Positions 1 through 8,033 of a stretch of 38,860 nt of DNA are shown in pieces. Position numbers and translations under genes: made by a program. Positions within the stretch are counted from its first letter, which is position 1, and each line of letters starts with the position of its first letter. The stretch lies in contig PLEX01000229.1 in NCBI GenBank assembly GCA_003136575.1, forward strand, positions 1 through 38,860. The letters are read 5' to 3'. Origin of the DNA: Bryobacterales bacterium (GTDB lineage: Bacteria > Acidobacteriota > Terriglobia > Bryobacterales > Bryobacteraceae). Under the pieces are notes generated by a model. The model was not told the DNA's origin, searched no databases, and worked only from the letters and a program-made list of their open reading frames with translations.

Positions 1-1
1 C

Positions 2-394
2 TCTCAGAGTTATCTGTCGCAGATTGAATCCGGCGCCCGGCCGCATCTGAGCAATTCCACGCGCATGTTGCTGGCGAAGTTTTTCAAAGTGCATCCGGGC
101 TATCTTGTGGACGATCCGGAAGGTTTCCAGAACGAACTGGTATCGGATATCGGCGCCCTCGAAGACAAGCTCGACCTGTGGCTGGTCGCCGGCGCGGAGC
201 GGTTCGCGCGGGACGCCGAACTTCACCACGCGTTGCTCACCGTGGCGCGGCACTCGGATTCGCGGCTCTGCCTGGTGCTGCTGGGCGAAATTCTGGAGAA
301 CCCCGGTCTCGCGGAGCGCCTGATGGAAGTATTGAAAACGCCCGCAACGTCCGGGACAGGGACGACGACGGGGAAATCGAGGAAACTGTTGTGA
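2..394 (+). CDS. XRE-family helix-turn-helix regulator, C-terminal part (5' end outside window)
   Basis: The reading frame is open from the window edge and ends in TGA at 392-394, giving about 130 residues. It begins inside a helix-turn-helix: the residues SYLSQIESGARPHLSNSTR match the recognition-helix end of the Cro/C1 (XRE) fold, followed by a short helical tail (KFFKVHPGYLVDD). The rest has no domain I can name. Its stop overlaps the GTG start of the next gene (GTGA), so the two are probably translationally coupled and it may regulate the membrane-stress genes downstream. The true start and most of the DNA-binding domain are missing. The family call is firm; the target is an inference from position. 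Confidence 0.75.
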   Translation, partial: SQSYLSQIESGARPHLSNSTRMLLAKFFKVHPGYLVDDPEGFQNELVSDIGALEDKLDLWLVAGAERFARDAELHHALLTVARHSDSRLCLVLLGEILENPGLAERLMEVLKTPATSGTGTTTGKSRKLL

Positions 395-1002
395 CCTGGT
401 CGAACTTTTATTTGTTTTGCCTGATTGTCGGATTCGCCTTGAGCGTGATCTCGCTGCTTGGCGGTAGCCATCGGCTGCACATGCCGCACATGCATCGCGG
501 AATTCACGTACACGGCACAAATCTGCCGTGGTTCAACATCGGAACCATTGCGGCTTTTCTCGCCTGGTTCGGTGGCACGGGGTATTTGCTACAGGACGTT
601 TATGGCGTGTGGTTCGTGATGTCGCTGGCGGCGGCGACGGTCGGGGGCGTGGGCGCGGCGGCCATCGTGTTTCTGTTTATGGCGAAAGTGTTGATGGCGC
701 ACGAAGCCGTACTCGATCCGGCCGATTACGAAATGACCGGAATGCTGGGGCGCATCAATCAATCGATTCGCCCGGGCGGGACGGGCGAACTGATTTATTC
801 CCAGGAGGGGACGCGCCGAGTCACCGGCGCGCGCGCCGAGGATGGCAGCGCCATTCCGAAAGGCGCGGAAGTCATTGTGACGCGTTACGAGAAAGGCATT
901 GCGTGGGTTCGCATCTGGGAAGACCAGTTGTCGGACGCGCGATGGGATGATCCGGCGGCGCAAACGCGGCCGGAGAGCGGACAGGAGAAAACGAGTTTAT
1001 GA
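391..1002 (+). CDS. NfeD-like membrane protein (flotillin partner)
   Basis: About 203 residues from a GTG start overlapping the previous stop (GTGA). An in-frame start further upstream is possible but would run through the regulator gene. The N-terminal half has hydrophobic segments (roughly residues 5-22, 48-68 and 72-95) separated by a His-rich stretch (HRLHMPHMHRGIHVHG). The C-terminal half (about 115-185) reads as the small beta-barrel (OB-fold) of NfeD proteins, with the pattern MLGRINQSIRPGGTGEL and later GAEVIVTRYEKGIAWVR. NfeD-type proteins are typically encoded beside flotillins and are thought to help organise membrane microdomains; here the stop overlaps the flotillin start by four bases (ATGA). 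The His-rich loop might bind metal, but that is speculation. Confidence 0.8.
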   Translation: MTWSNFYLFCLIVGFALSVISLLGGSHRLHMPHMHRGIHVHGTNLPWFNIGTIAAFLAWFGGTGYLLQDVYGVWFVMSLAAATVGGVGAAAIVFLFMAKVLMAHEAVLDPADYEMTGMLGRINQSIRPGGTGELIYSQEGTRRVTGARAEDGSAIPKGAEVIVTRYEKGIAWVRIWEDQLSDARWDDPAAQTRPESGQEKTSL

Positions 1003-2444
1003 ACGAGCAAGTGTTGGTTGTCGCCGGCATCGCGGTGCTGGCGGTCATATTCATCCTGGTGATGTCGGCCAGGCTGTACAGAAAAGCGGGACCGAACGAG
1101 GCGCTGCTGGTATACGGCTTCCGCGGCGCGCCCCGCGTGATTAAGGGCGGCGGCACGCTGGTGATGCCGATGGTGGAGAACTGCCGTTCGCTTTCGCTCG
1201 AACTGATGTCGTTCGACGTGGCGCCCACGCAGGATCTGTATACGAAACAGGGCGTCGCTGTAACAGTGGAAGCGGTGGCGCAGATTAAGGTGAAGTCGGA
1301 TCCGGAGTCGATCCTCACAGCCGCCGAGCAGTTCCTGACCAAGTCTCCGGGCGAGCGCGAAGGCTTGATCCGTCTCGTAATGGAAGGCCATCTGCGCGGC
1401 ATCATCGGCCAGCTCACGGTGGAAGAAATCGTCAAGCAACCTGAGATGGTGGGCGACCGCATGCGCTCCACCTGCGCCGACGACATGAACAAGATGGGTC
1501 TCGAAGTCATCTCGTTCACGATCAAGGAAGTTAAAGATAAGAACGAGTACATCAGCAATATGGGCCGGCCGGACGTGGCGAGGATCAAGCGCGACGCCGA
1601 TGTTGCCACGGCCGAAGCCGAGCGCGACACGGCGATGCGGCGGGCCATTGCCGCCCGCGAAGCCGCCGTCGCCAAAGCCCAGGCGGATCAGGAGCGTGTG
1701 CTCGCCGAGACCTTATCGCAGGCCAAGCAGGCCGAGGCGCAGCGGGATCTCGAAGTCAAAAAAGCGGAATACCAGGAGATGGTGAAGAAGCAGCAGGCGC
1801 AGGCGGATAAGTCCTATGAAATCCAGACCAACGTCATGCTGCAGCAGGTTCGCGCGGAAGAAGTGACCGTCCGCCAGGTGGAGAAAGAGCACGAAGTCAA
1901 GGTGCAGGACGCGGAAATTCTGCGCCGCGACCGCGAGTTGACGGCGACAGTGTCGAAGTCGGCCGAGTTCGAGCGCAGACGCATCGAAACGCTGGCCAGC
2001 GCCGATCGCCAGAGGCGCATCATGGAAGCCGAAGGTATGGCGTCCGCAATTCGCGCGCAGGGCGAGGCGGAAGCCGACGTCATTCTCAGAAAGGGCGAAG
2101 CGGAGGCCAAGGCGATGAACCTGAAGGCCGAAGCTTACAAGGAGTACAACCAGGCCGCTATCGCGGATAAACTCATCGCGAACATGCCCGAGGTTGTGAG
2201 GGCTCTGGCCGCGCCGCTGGCCAACGTCGACAAGATCACCATCGTGTCGACGGGCAATAACGACGCATCGGGCATGAATCAGATTACCGGCGACATGATC
2301 AAGGTCGCGGCCCAGATTCCCGCCCTGTTTGAAACGCTTTCCGGCATGCAGTTGCAGGATCTCTTCGCCAAGGTTAAAACCATGGGCGACAAGACCCCGA
2401 AGCCAGCGCCGGCCGCCCCGAAGGATATAACGCCGAACGCATAA
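999..2444 (+). CDS. Flotillin / SPFH (Band 7) family membrane scaffold protein
   Basis: 481 residues, the usual length for bacterial flotillins (FloT/YuaG, YqiK type). One N-terminal membrane segment (about residues 4-22) is followed by the SPFH/Band 7 domain (about 25-200). Then comes a long Ala/Glu/Lys/Gln-rich coiled coil (about 200-385) containing the flotillin-type EA repeats (AEGMASAIRAQGEAEADVI), and a C-terminal tail (KITIVSTGNND) of the sort used for oligomerisation. Flotillins assemble into membrane platforms affecting fluidity and protein secretion. The start ATG overlaps the NfeD stop, and PspA follows 12 bases downstream behind a strong ribosome site, so NfeD, flotillin and PspA look like one envelope-maintenance operon. 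Confidence 0.92.
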   Translation: MNEQVLVVAGIAVLAVIFILVMSARLYRKAGPNEALLVYGFRGAPRVIKGGGTLVMPMVENCRSLSLELMSFDVAPTQDLYTKQGVAVTVEAVAQIKVKSDPESILTAAEQFLTKSPGEREGLIRLVMEGHLRGIIGQLTVEEIVKQPEMVGDRMRSTCADDMNKMGLEVISFTIKEVKDKNEYISNMGRPDVARIKRDADVATAEAERDTAMRRAIAAREAAVAKAQADQERVLAETLSQAKQAEAQRDLEVKKAEYQEMVKKQQAQADKSYEIQTNVMLQQVRAEEVTVRQVEKEHEVKVQDAEILRRDRELTATVSKSAEFERRRIETLASADRQRRIMEAEGMASAIRAQGEAEADVILRKGEAEAKAMNLKAEAYKEYNQAAIADKLIANMPEVVRALAAPLANVDKITIVSTGNNDASGMNQITGDMIKVAAQIPALFETLSGMQLQDLFAKVKTMGDKTPKPAPAAPKDITPNA

Positions 2445-2456
2445 AGGAGAAACACC

Positions 2457-3122
2457 ATGGCCTTGTTAGAAAGAGTGTCAACGCTGGTCCGGGCGAATCT
2501 CAACGACCTTGTGGATAAGGCCGAAGACCCGGAAAAGATGATCAAACAGATCATCCTCGACATGGAGAATCAGCTTCTCCAGGTGAAAACGCAGGTCGCG
2601 ATTTCCATCGCCGATCAGCACGTGCTGGAGAAGAAACAGAAGGAAAACGAAGATTCCGAGGCGCAATGGCAGCGGCGCACGGAGTTGGCGGTGGATAAGG
2701 GCGACGACGCGCTGGCGCGGGCCGCCATCGAAAGGGCGATGAGCTACAAAGCCACGGCTGCGAGTTTCGGGCAGCAGGTGGAGGACCAGAAGGCGCAGGT
2801 GGACGTTCTCAGAAAAGCGCTGATCGGCCTGCAGCAGAAGCTGGATGAAGCGAAGGCGAAGAGCGACATGTTGATCGCTCAGCATCGCCGTTCGCGCGCT
2901 TTGGGCAAGGCGAATGAAGCCGGCCGGGCGATCGGCGACGGGTCGAAGGCGGCCGCGTTCGACCGCATGAAAAGCAAGGTGCAGCACACGGAAGCGACCG
3001 CGCAGGCCTCTTCGGAGATTGCCTCGCTGCTGTCCGACGATGTGAACGGCAAGTTTGCCGCCATGGAGAAGGAGAGCGAAATCGACCGGCAACTGGCCGA
3101 ATTGAAAGCGAGGAGGAAGTAG
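2457..3122 (+). CDS. pspA: PspA/IM30 (Vipp1) family membrane-stress protein
   Basis: 221 residues, the normal length of PspA. The N-terminus (MALLERVSTLVRANLNDLVDKAEDPEKMIKQ) is the diagnostic amphipathic helix plus first coiled coil of PspA/IM30/Vipp1. The remainder is almost entirely alpha-helical and charged, with no cysteine and no membrane span, as expected for this ESCRT-III-related family. These proteins polymerise on damaged inner membranes and limit proton leakage. AAAGGAGA lies about 7 bases before the ATG, supporting this start. There is no pspF, pspB or pspC nearby, so control is probably through the flotillin operon promoter and not the enterobacterial Psp circuit. Confidence 0.92.
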   Translation: MALLERVSTLVRANLNDLVDKAEDPEKMIKQIILDMENQLLQVKTQVAISIADQHVLEKKQKENEDSEAQWQRRTELAVDKGDDALARAAIERAMSYKATAASFGQQVEDQKAQVDVLRKALIGLQQKLDEAKAKSDMLIAQHRRSRALGKANEAGRAIGDGSKAAAFDRMKSKVQHTEATAQASSEIASLLSDDVNGKFAAMEKESEIDRQLAELKARRK

Positions 3123-3127
3123 GGCGT

Positions 3128-4069
3128 ATGTCATTCGATGCCTCCCATGACACGTTGAGTAAGGGCGTCACCGGCGCCGTACTCGTACTGCTGATCGCGA
3201 TAGCGGTCTTGACGCACAGCCTCATCGCGGTGGGTTTCTCCGCGTTGGGGCTGGTCGGGGCCTTCCTGTGGTCGCCCCTGGGCTACGAAATCTCCGATGG
3301 GTTCCTCGTGGTGAGGCGGCCCATCGGGCGCGTTTGCATAGCATTGGATCGAATCCGCGATGTGAGGCCGGCTTCCATCGACGATATGAGCGGATGCATT
3401 CGGCTGTTTGGCAGCGGCGGATTGTTCGGCTATTTTGGCCTTTACTCGACATCCAGGCTCGGACGGAACTGGTGGTACGTCACCAACCGCGACCATCGCG
3501 TGGTGGTGACGGGCGACTCGATAACGGCGGTGGTGAGTCCGGACGAAGTGGACGGTTTTGTCGCGGCGGTTCGCAAAGCCGCCGCGATCAAGCCGGCGGG
3601 TCAGCCAGGGTCCGCCATGTTCGGCCAGTTCGACGATACAGGCCGGGGCAAACGCTGGCTCGGCGCCCTCGTTGCCGTGCCGGTGCTCGCCGTAGTGGCG
3701 GCGGCTCTGCTCTACGCTCCGGGACCTCCGAGCTACACGCTGACGAGGGATTCGCTGGCGATCCACGACAGGTTTTACCCCGTTACGGTAAGCGCGGCGA
3801 CCGTTGATGTAAACAACGCGAGAGTGATCGATTTCGATAAAGATACCGATTGGAAGCCCGTCATGCGCACCGACGGATTCGCCAACGCGCACTATCGCTC
3901 GGGGTGGTTTCGCGTCGCAAGCGGAAAGAAGGTACGGATGTACCGGGCGGACAGCAGTCGGCTGGCGTTGCTGCCGCCGAAGGGCAATGGCGAAGCGGTA
4001 TTGCTCGAAACCGCCGACCCGGAAAAGTTCGTGGCGGAGTTACAGCGGGAGTGGGGTCGGGGGAGTTAG
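3128..4069 (+). CDS. Membrane protein with bacterial PH-like domains, function unknown
   Basis: 313 residues, starting 5 bases after the pspA stop. It has two hydrophobic segments near the N-terminus (about 14-32 and 32-50), a PH-like stretch (about 52-150: YEISDGFLVVRRPIGRVCIA, then the loop GLFGYFGLYSTSRLG and NRDHRVVV), one more membrane span (about 178-197), and a second beta-rich domain (about 200-310). The first soluble part resembles bacterial pleckstrin-homology membrane proteins (bPH/DUF304-like). Its place after NfeD, flotillin and pspA suggests a membrane-associated accessory of that operon, but no activity can be assigned. Confidence 0.7.
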   Translation: MSFDASHDTLSKGVTGAVLVLLIAIAVLTHSLIAVGFSALGLVGAFLWSPLGYEISDGFLVVRRPIGRVCIALDRIRDVRPASIDDMSGCIRLFGSGGLFGYFGLYSTSRLGRNWWYVTNRDHRVVVTGDSITAVVSPDEVDGFVAAVRKAAAIKPAGQPGSAMFGQFDDTGRGKRWLGALVAVPVLAVVAAALLYAPGPPSYTLTRDSLAIHDRFYPVTVSAATVDVNNARVIDFDKDTDWKPVMRTDGFANAHYRSGWFRVASGKKVRMYRADSSRLALLPPKGNGEAVLLETADPEKFVAELQREWGRGS

Positions 4070-4156
4070 AAGTGTGCGGCGATTTTTCAGAACGACGTCG
4101 TCGCGTTATGATCGAAACGTCAGCGGACAAGCAGCCGGCGAAATGGAGTATCGGAT

Positions 4157-4420
4157 ATGAACGATTGTACGCATCTCGATCAGATTCAGGATGTCAAACC
4201 CCACACGAATGGCTGCGAAGAGTGCCTGAAAACGGGCGATCAGTGGGTTCATCTGCGGCTCTGCATGATCTGCGGGCATGTGGGATGCTGCGATTCCTCA
4301 AAGAATAAACACGCGACCAAACACTTTCATAAAACCAAACATCCGATCATGCGCTCGCTCGAGCGGGGAGAGGACTGGGGTTGGTGTTTTGTCGACGAGG
4401 TGGAACTGGATTTCGCCTGA
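4157..4420 (+). CDS. UBP-type zinc-finger domain protein
   Basis: 87 residues, essentially a single ZnF-UBP domain. The order of metal ligands is visible: CTHL at the N-terminus, CEEC, LCMICGHVGCC, then the His-rich KHATKHFHKTKHP segment and an aromatic WGWCF end. In eukaryotes this fold binds the C-terminus of ubiquitin; bacterial single-domain versions exist and their partner is unknown. GGAG lies a short distance before the ATG. Its TGA is followed immediately by the ATG of the ABC-transporter ATPase (TGAATG), so it is probably co-transcribed with the downstream transporter/ergothioneine genes, although a functional tie is not evident. Confidence 0.85.
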   Translation: MNDCTHLDQIQDVKPHTNGCEECLKTGDQWVHLRLCMICGHVGCCDSSKNKHATKHFHKTKHPIMRSLERGEDWGWCFVDEVELDFA

Positions 4421-5176
4421 ATGGCGGCTCTGGTCGAGTTCCGGAATGTCGCTTATCGGGTCGGGGATCGCGACATATTGCGTGGAATCGACCTCAGTAT
4501 CGAGCAGAACGAAACGGTAGTCCTGTTGGGTCGAAGCGGCTCCGGAAAGACAACCCTGCTCAGGATGGTGAACCGCCTGCTGGAACCTTCGGCAGGCGAG
4601 GTTCTTTTCGCTGGTCGGCGAATCGCAGATCAGGACAGGTTCCGGCTGCGGCGCCGCATCGGCTATGTAATCCAGGAAGGCGGCCTGTTTCCGCACGCGA
4701 CCGTGGCACAGAATATCGGGCTTGTGCCGAAACTGGAGGGCTGGGCGGAGGAGCGAATCCGGACGCGCGTAGCGGAGTTGCTCGATGCCGTTGGCTTGCA
4801 GCCGCATGTGTATGCGGCACGATATCCCCGGCAACTTTCCGGCGGTGAAAAACAGAGGGTCGGGATTGCGAGGGCTTTGGCTGCGGATCCTCCGCTGCTC
4901 TTGCTCGATGAGCCCTTCGCCGCGTTGGACCCGGTGACGCGGTTCGAGATGCAGCAACATTTCGCGCGGTTGAGTCGGGCCTTCGGCAAGACCGCGCTGT
5001 TCGTCACACACGATATTCGCGAGGCATTGATGCTGGGGACGCGTATTGCGCTGCTCAAGGACGGCCGGCTCGAACTGGTGGCGCGGGCGGATGAGTTCCC
5101 GGGTGCGACCTCGCAGGAAGCGCTGGCCTTCCTTGCCACAGTGACGCAAAGCGTCACAAGTAACCACGATGCGTGA
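4421..5176 (+). CDS. ABC transporter ATP-binding protein, OpuC/OsmV (EgtV-like) family
   Basis: 251 residues with a complete nucleotide-binding domain: Walker A GRSGSGKT at residues 37-44, Q-loop VIQEGGLFPH, signature LSGGEKQR, Walker B LLLLDEPFAALD and the switch histidine in FVTHD. The order and the GLFPHATVAQNI stretch match the osmoprotectant (ProV/OpuCA/OsmV) subfamily. The C-terminal CBS pair of many OpuCA/ProV proteins is absent. The stop overlaps the GTG start of the permease. The family carries betaine, choline or carnitine, and a branch (EgtUV) carries ergothioneine. Linkage to egtB and egtD further down the same operon makes the ergothioneine option attractive, but substrate cannot be read from an ATPase. 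Confidence 0.88.
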   Translation: MAALVEFRNVAYRVGDRDILRGIDLSIEQNETVVLLGRSGSGKTTLLRMVNRLLEPSAGEVLFAGRRIADQDRFRLRRRIGYVIQEGGLFPHATVAQNIGLVPKLEGWAEERIRTRVAELLDAVGLQPHVYAARYPRQLSGGEKQRVGIARALAADPPLLLLDEPFAALDPVTRFEMQQHFARLSRAFGKTALFVTHDIREALMLGTRIALLKDGRLELVARADEFPGATSQEALAFLATVTQSVTSNHDA

Positions 5177-5802
5177 GGAGCCTTTCGGTAAATCGCATGC
5201 TGTTCAATGAGATCGTCAGATTGTCGGCCGAGCACCTGTGGCTGGTCGCCATAGCGGTGGTCGCAGCGACGGCGATTGCCGCCCCTTCCGCGGTCTTCCT
5301 CACGCGGCACGCGCGGGCGCGCCGATGGACGCTTGGAGCGGTCAACATCGTGCAGACGATACCCAGCCTGGCGCTTTTTGGTTTCCTGCTGCCACTTCCG
5401 TTTATCGGCGGAGTAGGAAAGCAGACCGCGGTGCTGGCGCTGATCTTATACGCTTTGCTTCCGATTCTCCGCAATACGGTGGTCGGGATAACAGGGGTGG
5501 ACTCCATGGTCCGGGAATCCGCGGTCGCAATGGGTATGACGGACGGCCAGATTCTTCGGGACGTGGAACTACCGCTCGCGCTGCCGACGATTTTGGCGGG
5601 CGTTCGAATCGCAACTGTCACAACGATAGGGACAGCTACGATCGCGGCGGCGATCGGAGGAGGAGGACTCGGCACGTTTGTCTTCCGCGGTATCGCCATG
5701 GCCGATACGAAAATGATTCTGGCCGGTGCCGTGCCGGCTGCCATCATGGCGATTACAGCGGACGAGGTTCTCGAATGGGTCGAACGCCGGTTCTCTTACT
5801 GA
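5173..5802 (+). CDS. ABC transporter permease, OpuC/OsmW (EgtU-type) family
   Basis: 209 residues from a GTG overlapping the ATPase stop (GTGA). Five to six hydrophobic spans are apparent, and the coupling segment (ESAVAMGMTDGQILRDVELPLALPTILAGVR) is the EAA-type loop of importer permeases. IQTIPSLALFGFLLPLP and AAIGGGGLGTFVFRGI are characteristic of OpuCB/OsmW/YehW proteins. It would form a homodimeric inner-membrane channel, since no second permease gene is present. In the ergothioneine importer EgtU the permease and binding domain are fused; here they are separate genes overlapping by 28 bases. Confidence 0.88.
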   Translation: MRSLSVNRMLFNEIVRLSAEHLWLVAIAVVAATAIAAPSAVFLTRHARARRWTLGAVNIVQTIPSLALFGFLLPLPFIGGVGKQTAVLALILYALLPILRNTVVGITGVDSMVRESAVAMGMTDGQILRDVELPLALPTILAGVRIATVTTIGTATIAAAIGGGGLGTFVFRGIAMADTKMILAGAVPAAIMAITADEVLEWVERRFSY

Positions 5803-6638
5803 TCGCCCTACTCATGTCGGGGTGTGCCTCCAGGCCGCGCATTATCGTGGGGTCGAAGAATTTCACTGAGCAGGTAGTCCTCGGCGAGATTATTGCGCAG
5901 CAGATTGAACGCCGTCTGGGAGTCGAAGTCGATCGGAAGCTCAATCTGGGGGGAACGCTGCTGGCTCACGAAGCGCTGCGTGGCGGCTCCATCGACCTGT
6001 ATCCCGAGTACACGGGAACCGCGCTGACCGCCATATTGAAGCAGACGATAGTCCGGGACGCGAAAACCGCATTTGGCATAGTCAATCGGAGCTACAGTGC
6101 GTGGGGGATCGAGTGGCTTCCGCCCCTGGGTTTCAACGATAGTTTTGCTATGGTCGTGCGCTCCGGGACTGCAAAGGACCAACGTCTGAAAAGTCTCAGC
6201 GATGCGGCCCGGCGGCCTGAGGCCTGGCGTCTGGGAGTTGGGTACGAATTTACACAGAGACCCGACGGACTGGAAGGCCTGGTTAAGACTTATGGATTGC
6301 GGGTGGCGGGAGACCCGGTGACTATGGACCTTGGATTACTCTACCCGGCGCTGCAGTCGCAGAAGATCGGGATGGCCGCGGCGAATGCTACAGATGGGAT
6401 GCTCGCGCATCCGGAATTCACCGTCCTCGAGGATGACCTGCACTATTTCCCGCCGTATGAATGCGCAATTATTGTGCGCTCCGACACGCTGCGGCGATAT
6501 CCGCGGCTGAGAGAAGCCCTGACAGAACTTTCGGATCGTATCTCCGACGCCTCGATGCGCCGCATGAACGAATTGGTGGATGTAGAGCATAAGTCCGCGT
6601 CGGAAGTTGCGCGCGATTTTCTGAATACGCTAAAGTGA
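5775..6638 (+). CDS. ABC transporter substrate-binding lipoprotein, OpuCC/OsmF (EgtU-type) family
   Basis: 287 residues from the ATG at 5775, which lies inside the end of the permease gene. This start gives a clear lipoprotein signal (LLLIALLMSGC, lipobox cysteine about residue 16), supporting the choice. The mature protein begins IIVGSKNFTEQVVLGEI, the signature of quaternary-ammonium binding proteins (OpuCC, OsmF, ProX type II), with DLYPEYTGTALT soon after. The expected role is capture of a betaine-like ligand outside the membrane for the adjacent ATPase and permease. Ergothioneine and its precursor hercynine are trimethylammonium (betaine) compounds, so both fit chemically. Which ligand is bound is not determined by sequence reading. 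Confidence 0.88.
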   Translation: MGRTPVLLLIALLMSGCASRPRIIVGSKNFTEQVVLGEIIAQQIERRLGVEVDRKLNLGGTLLAHEALRGGSIDLYPEYTGTALTAILKQTIVRDAKTAFGIVNRSYSAWGIEWLPPLGFNDSFAMVVRSGTAKDQRLKSLSDAARRPEAWRLGVGYEFTQRPDGLEGLVKTYGLRVAGDPVTMDLGLLYPALQSQKIGMAAANATDGMLAHPEFTVLEDDLHYFPPYECAIIVRSDTLRRYPRLREALTELSDRISDASMRRMNELVDVEHKSASEVARDFLNTLK

Positions 6639-6647
6639 AAGCCAAAT

Positions 6648-8033
6648 ATGGCGGAACATTACGATGCCATCGTTATCGGGACCGGACAGGCAGGACCTTC
6701 GCTCGCCGTAAGGCTGGCGAAAGCCGGGCAGCGGGTCGCGGTAATAGAACGGAACCGTTTCGGCGGCACCTGTGTGAACACCGGCTGTATTCCGACCAAG
6801 GCGCTGGTGGCCAGCGCGCGTGTGGCTCACATGGCGCGCCGCGCGGGTGATTTTGGCGTCGAAATCGGCGGCCCCGTCAGCGTGAATATGAAGCGCGTGA
6901 AGGCGCGCAAAGACGAAATCGCGGGCGCTTCGGAAACGGGTGTGGAGAAATGGCTCAGAAACACCCCGAATTGCACAGTCTATAAAGCCCAGGCGAAATT
7001 CCTCTCGGATCGGGAGATTCGCGCCGGCGAAGCGGTGTTGACGGCCGACAAGATCTTTATCAACGTGGGCGGACGGGCTGCGGTTCCGGACATTCCCGGA
7101 TCGCATGATGTCAATTACCTGACAAACTCGTCGATGATGAATCTCGACTTCGCGCCGCCGCATCTGGTGATCGTTGGCGGGAGTTTCATCGGGCTGGAGT
7201 TCGCGCAAATGTACCGGCGTTTTGGCAGTCGGGTCACGATTCTGGAACGCGGGCCGAGGCTCATCGGCAAAGAAGACCCCGATGTGTCGGACACGGTGCG
7301 GGAGGTTCTCGAAAAAGAGGAGATCGGCATACGCTTCAACAGTCAGATTGCCGGCCTTGTGAAAACGAACGACGGCGTCGAAGTGCGGACGAATGGCGGA
7401 GTGGTTCAGGGGTCGCACGTGCTGATCGCCACCGGCCGGCGACCCAACACGGACGACCTGGGACTGGAGAATACGAGCATCGGAATGAATGAACACGGTT
7501 ACATCCAGGTTGACGACGAGTTGAGGACCACGGTACCGAATGTCTGGGCACTGGGAGACTGCAACGGGCATGGTGCGTTTACGCACACCTCGTATAACGA
7601 TTTTGAGATTGTGGCGGCGAACCTGCTCGACAACGATCGGAGGCGGGTGACCGATCGGATCACGGCTTACGCGCTTTATACCGACCCGCCGCTGGGGCGT
7701 GCGGGGTTGACGGAAACGCAGATCGCGGATTCGGGACGCCCGGCACTGATCGGCAAGCGTCCGATGACACGGGTGGGGCGGGCGGTGGAGAAAGGCGAGA
7801 CGCAGGGTTTCATCAAAATACTTGTGGACGCGGAGACAAAGTATATTCTGGGCGCGGCGATTCTGGGTACGGAGGGCGATGAGGCAATCCATTGCATTCT
7901 CGACGTCATGTATGCAAAGGCGCCATACACGGTGCTGCAGCGATCGGTGAACATTCACCCGACGGTTTCGGAACTGATCCCGACTGTGCTGGGGGAACTG
8001 AAGCCCCTGGAGTCCGCGGAGAAACCGACGTGA
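6648..8033 (+). CDS. FAD-dependent pyridine nucleotide-disulfide oxidoreductase (mercuric-reductase/RclA-like)
   Basis: 461 residues. There is an N-terminal FAD-binding Rossmann motif (VIGTGQAGPSLAVRLA), the redox-active disulfide GGTCVNTGCIPTK (Cys42 and Cys47), an NAD(P)-binding domain (VIVGGSFIGLEFA), the second FAD motif (VWALGDCNG) and the C-terminal dimer interface ending HPTVSELIPT, where the conserved His acts as base. It resembles proteins annotated as mercuric reductases, but the C-terminal Cys-Cys pair and the N-terminal heavy-metal domain of true MerA are missing, so mercury is unlikely to be the substrate. Its stop overlaps the egtB start by four bases, suggesting a thiol or disulfide redox role linked to ergothioneine. 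That role is an inference from context only. Confidence 0.85.
   Translation: MAEHYDAIVIGTGQAGPSLAVRLAKAGQRVAVIERNRFGGTCVNTGCIPTKALVASARVAHMARRAGDFGVEIGGPVSVNMKRVKARKDEIAGASETGVEKWLRNTPNCTVYKAQAKFLSDREIRAGEAVLTADKIFINVGGRAAVPDIPGSHDVNYLTNSSMMNLDFAPPHLVIVGGSFIGLEFAQMYRRFGSRVTILERGPRLIGKEDPDVSDTVREVLEKEEIGIRFNSQIAGLVKTNDGVEVRTNGGVVQGSHVLIATGRRPNTDDLGLENTSIGMNEHGYIQVDDELRTTVPNVWALGDCNGHGAFTHTSYNDFEIVAANLLDNDRRRVTDRITAYALYTDPPLGRAGLTETQIADSGRPALIGKRPMTRVGRAVEKGETQGFIKILVDAETKYILGAAILGTEGDEAIHCILDVMYAKAPYTVLQRSVNIHPTVSELIPTVLGELKPLESAEKPT

Noticed and set aside
6648..8033. True mercuric reductase (MerA)
   Set aside because: No N-terminal heavy-metal domain and no C-terminal Cys-Cys pair, and no merR, merT or merP nearby.
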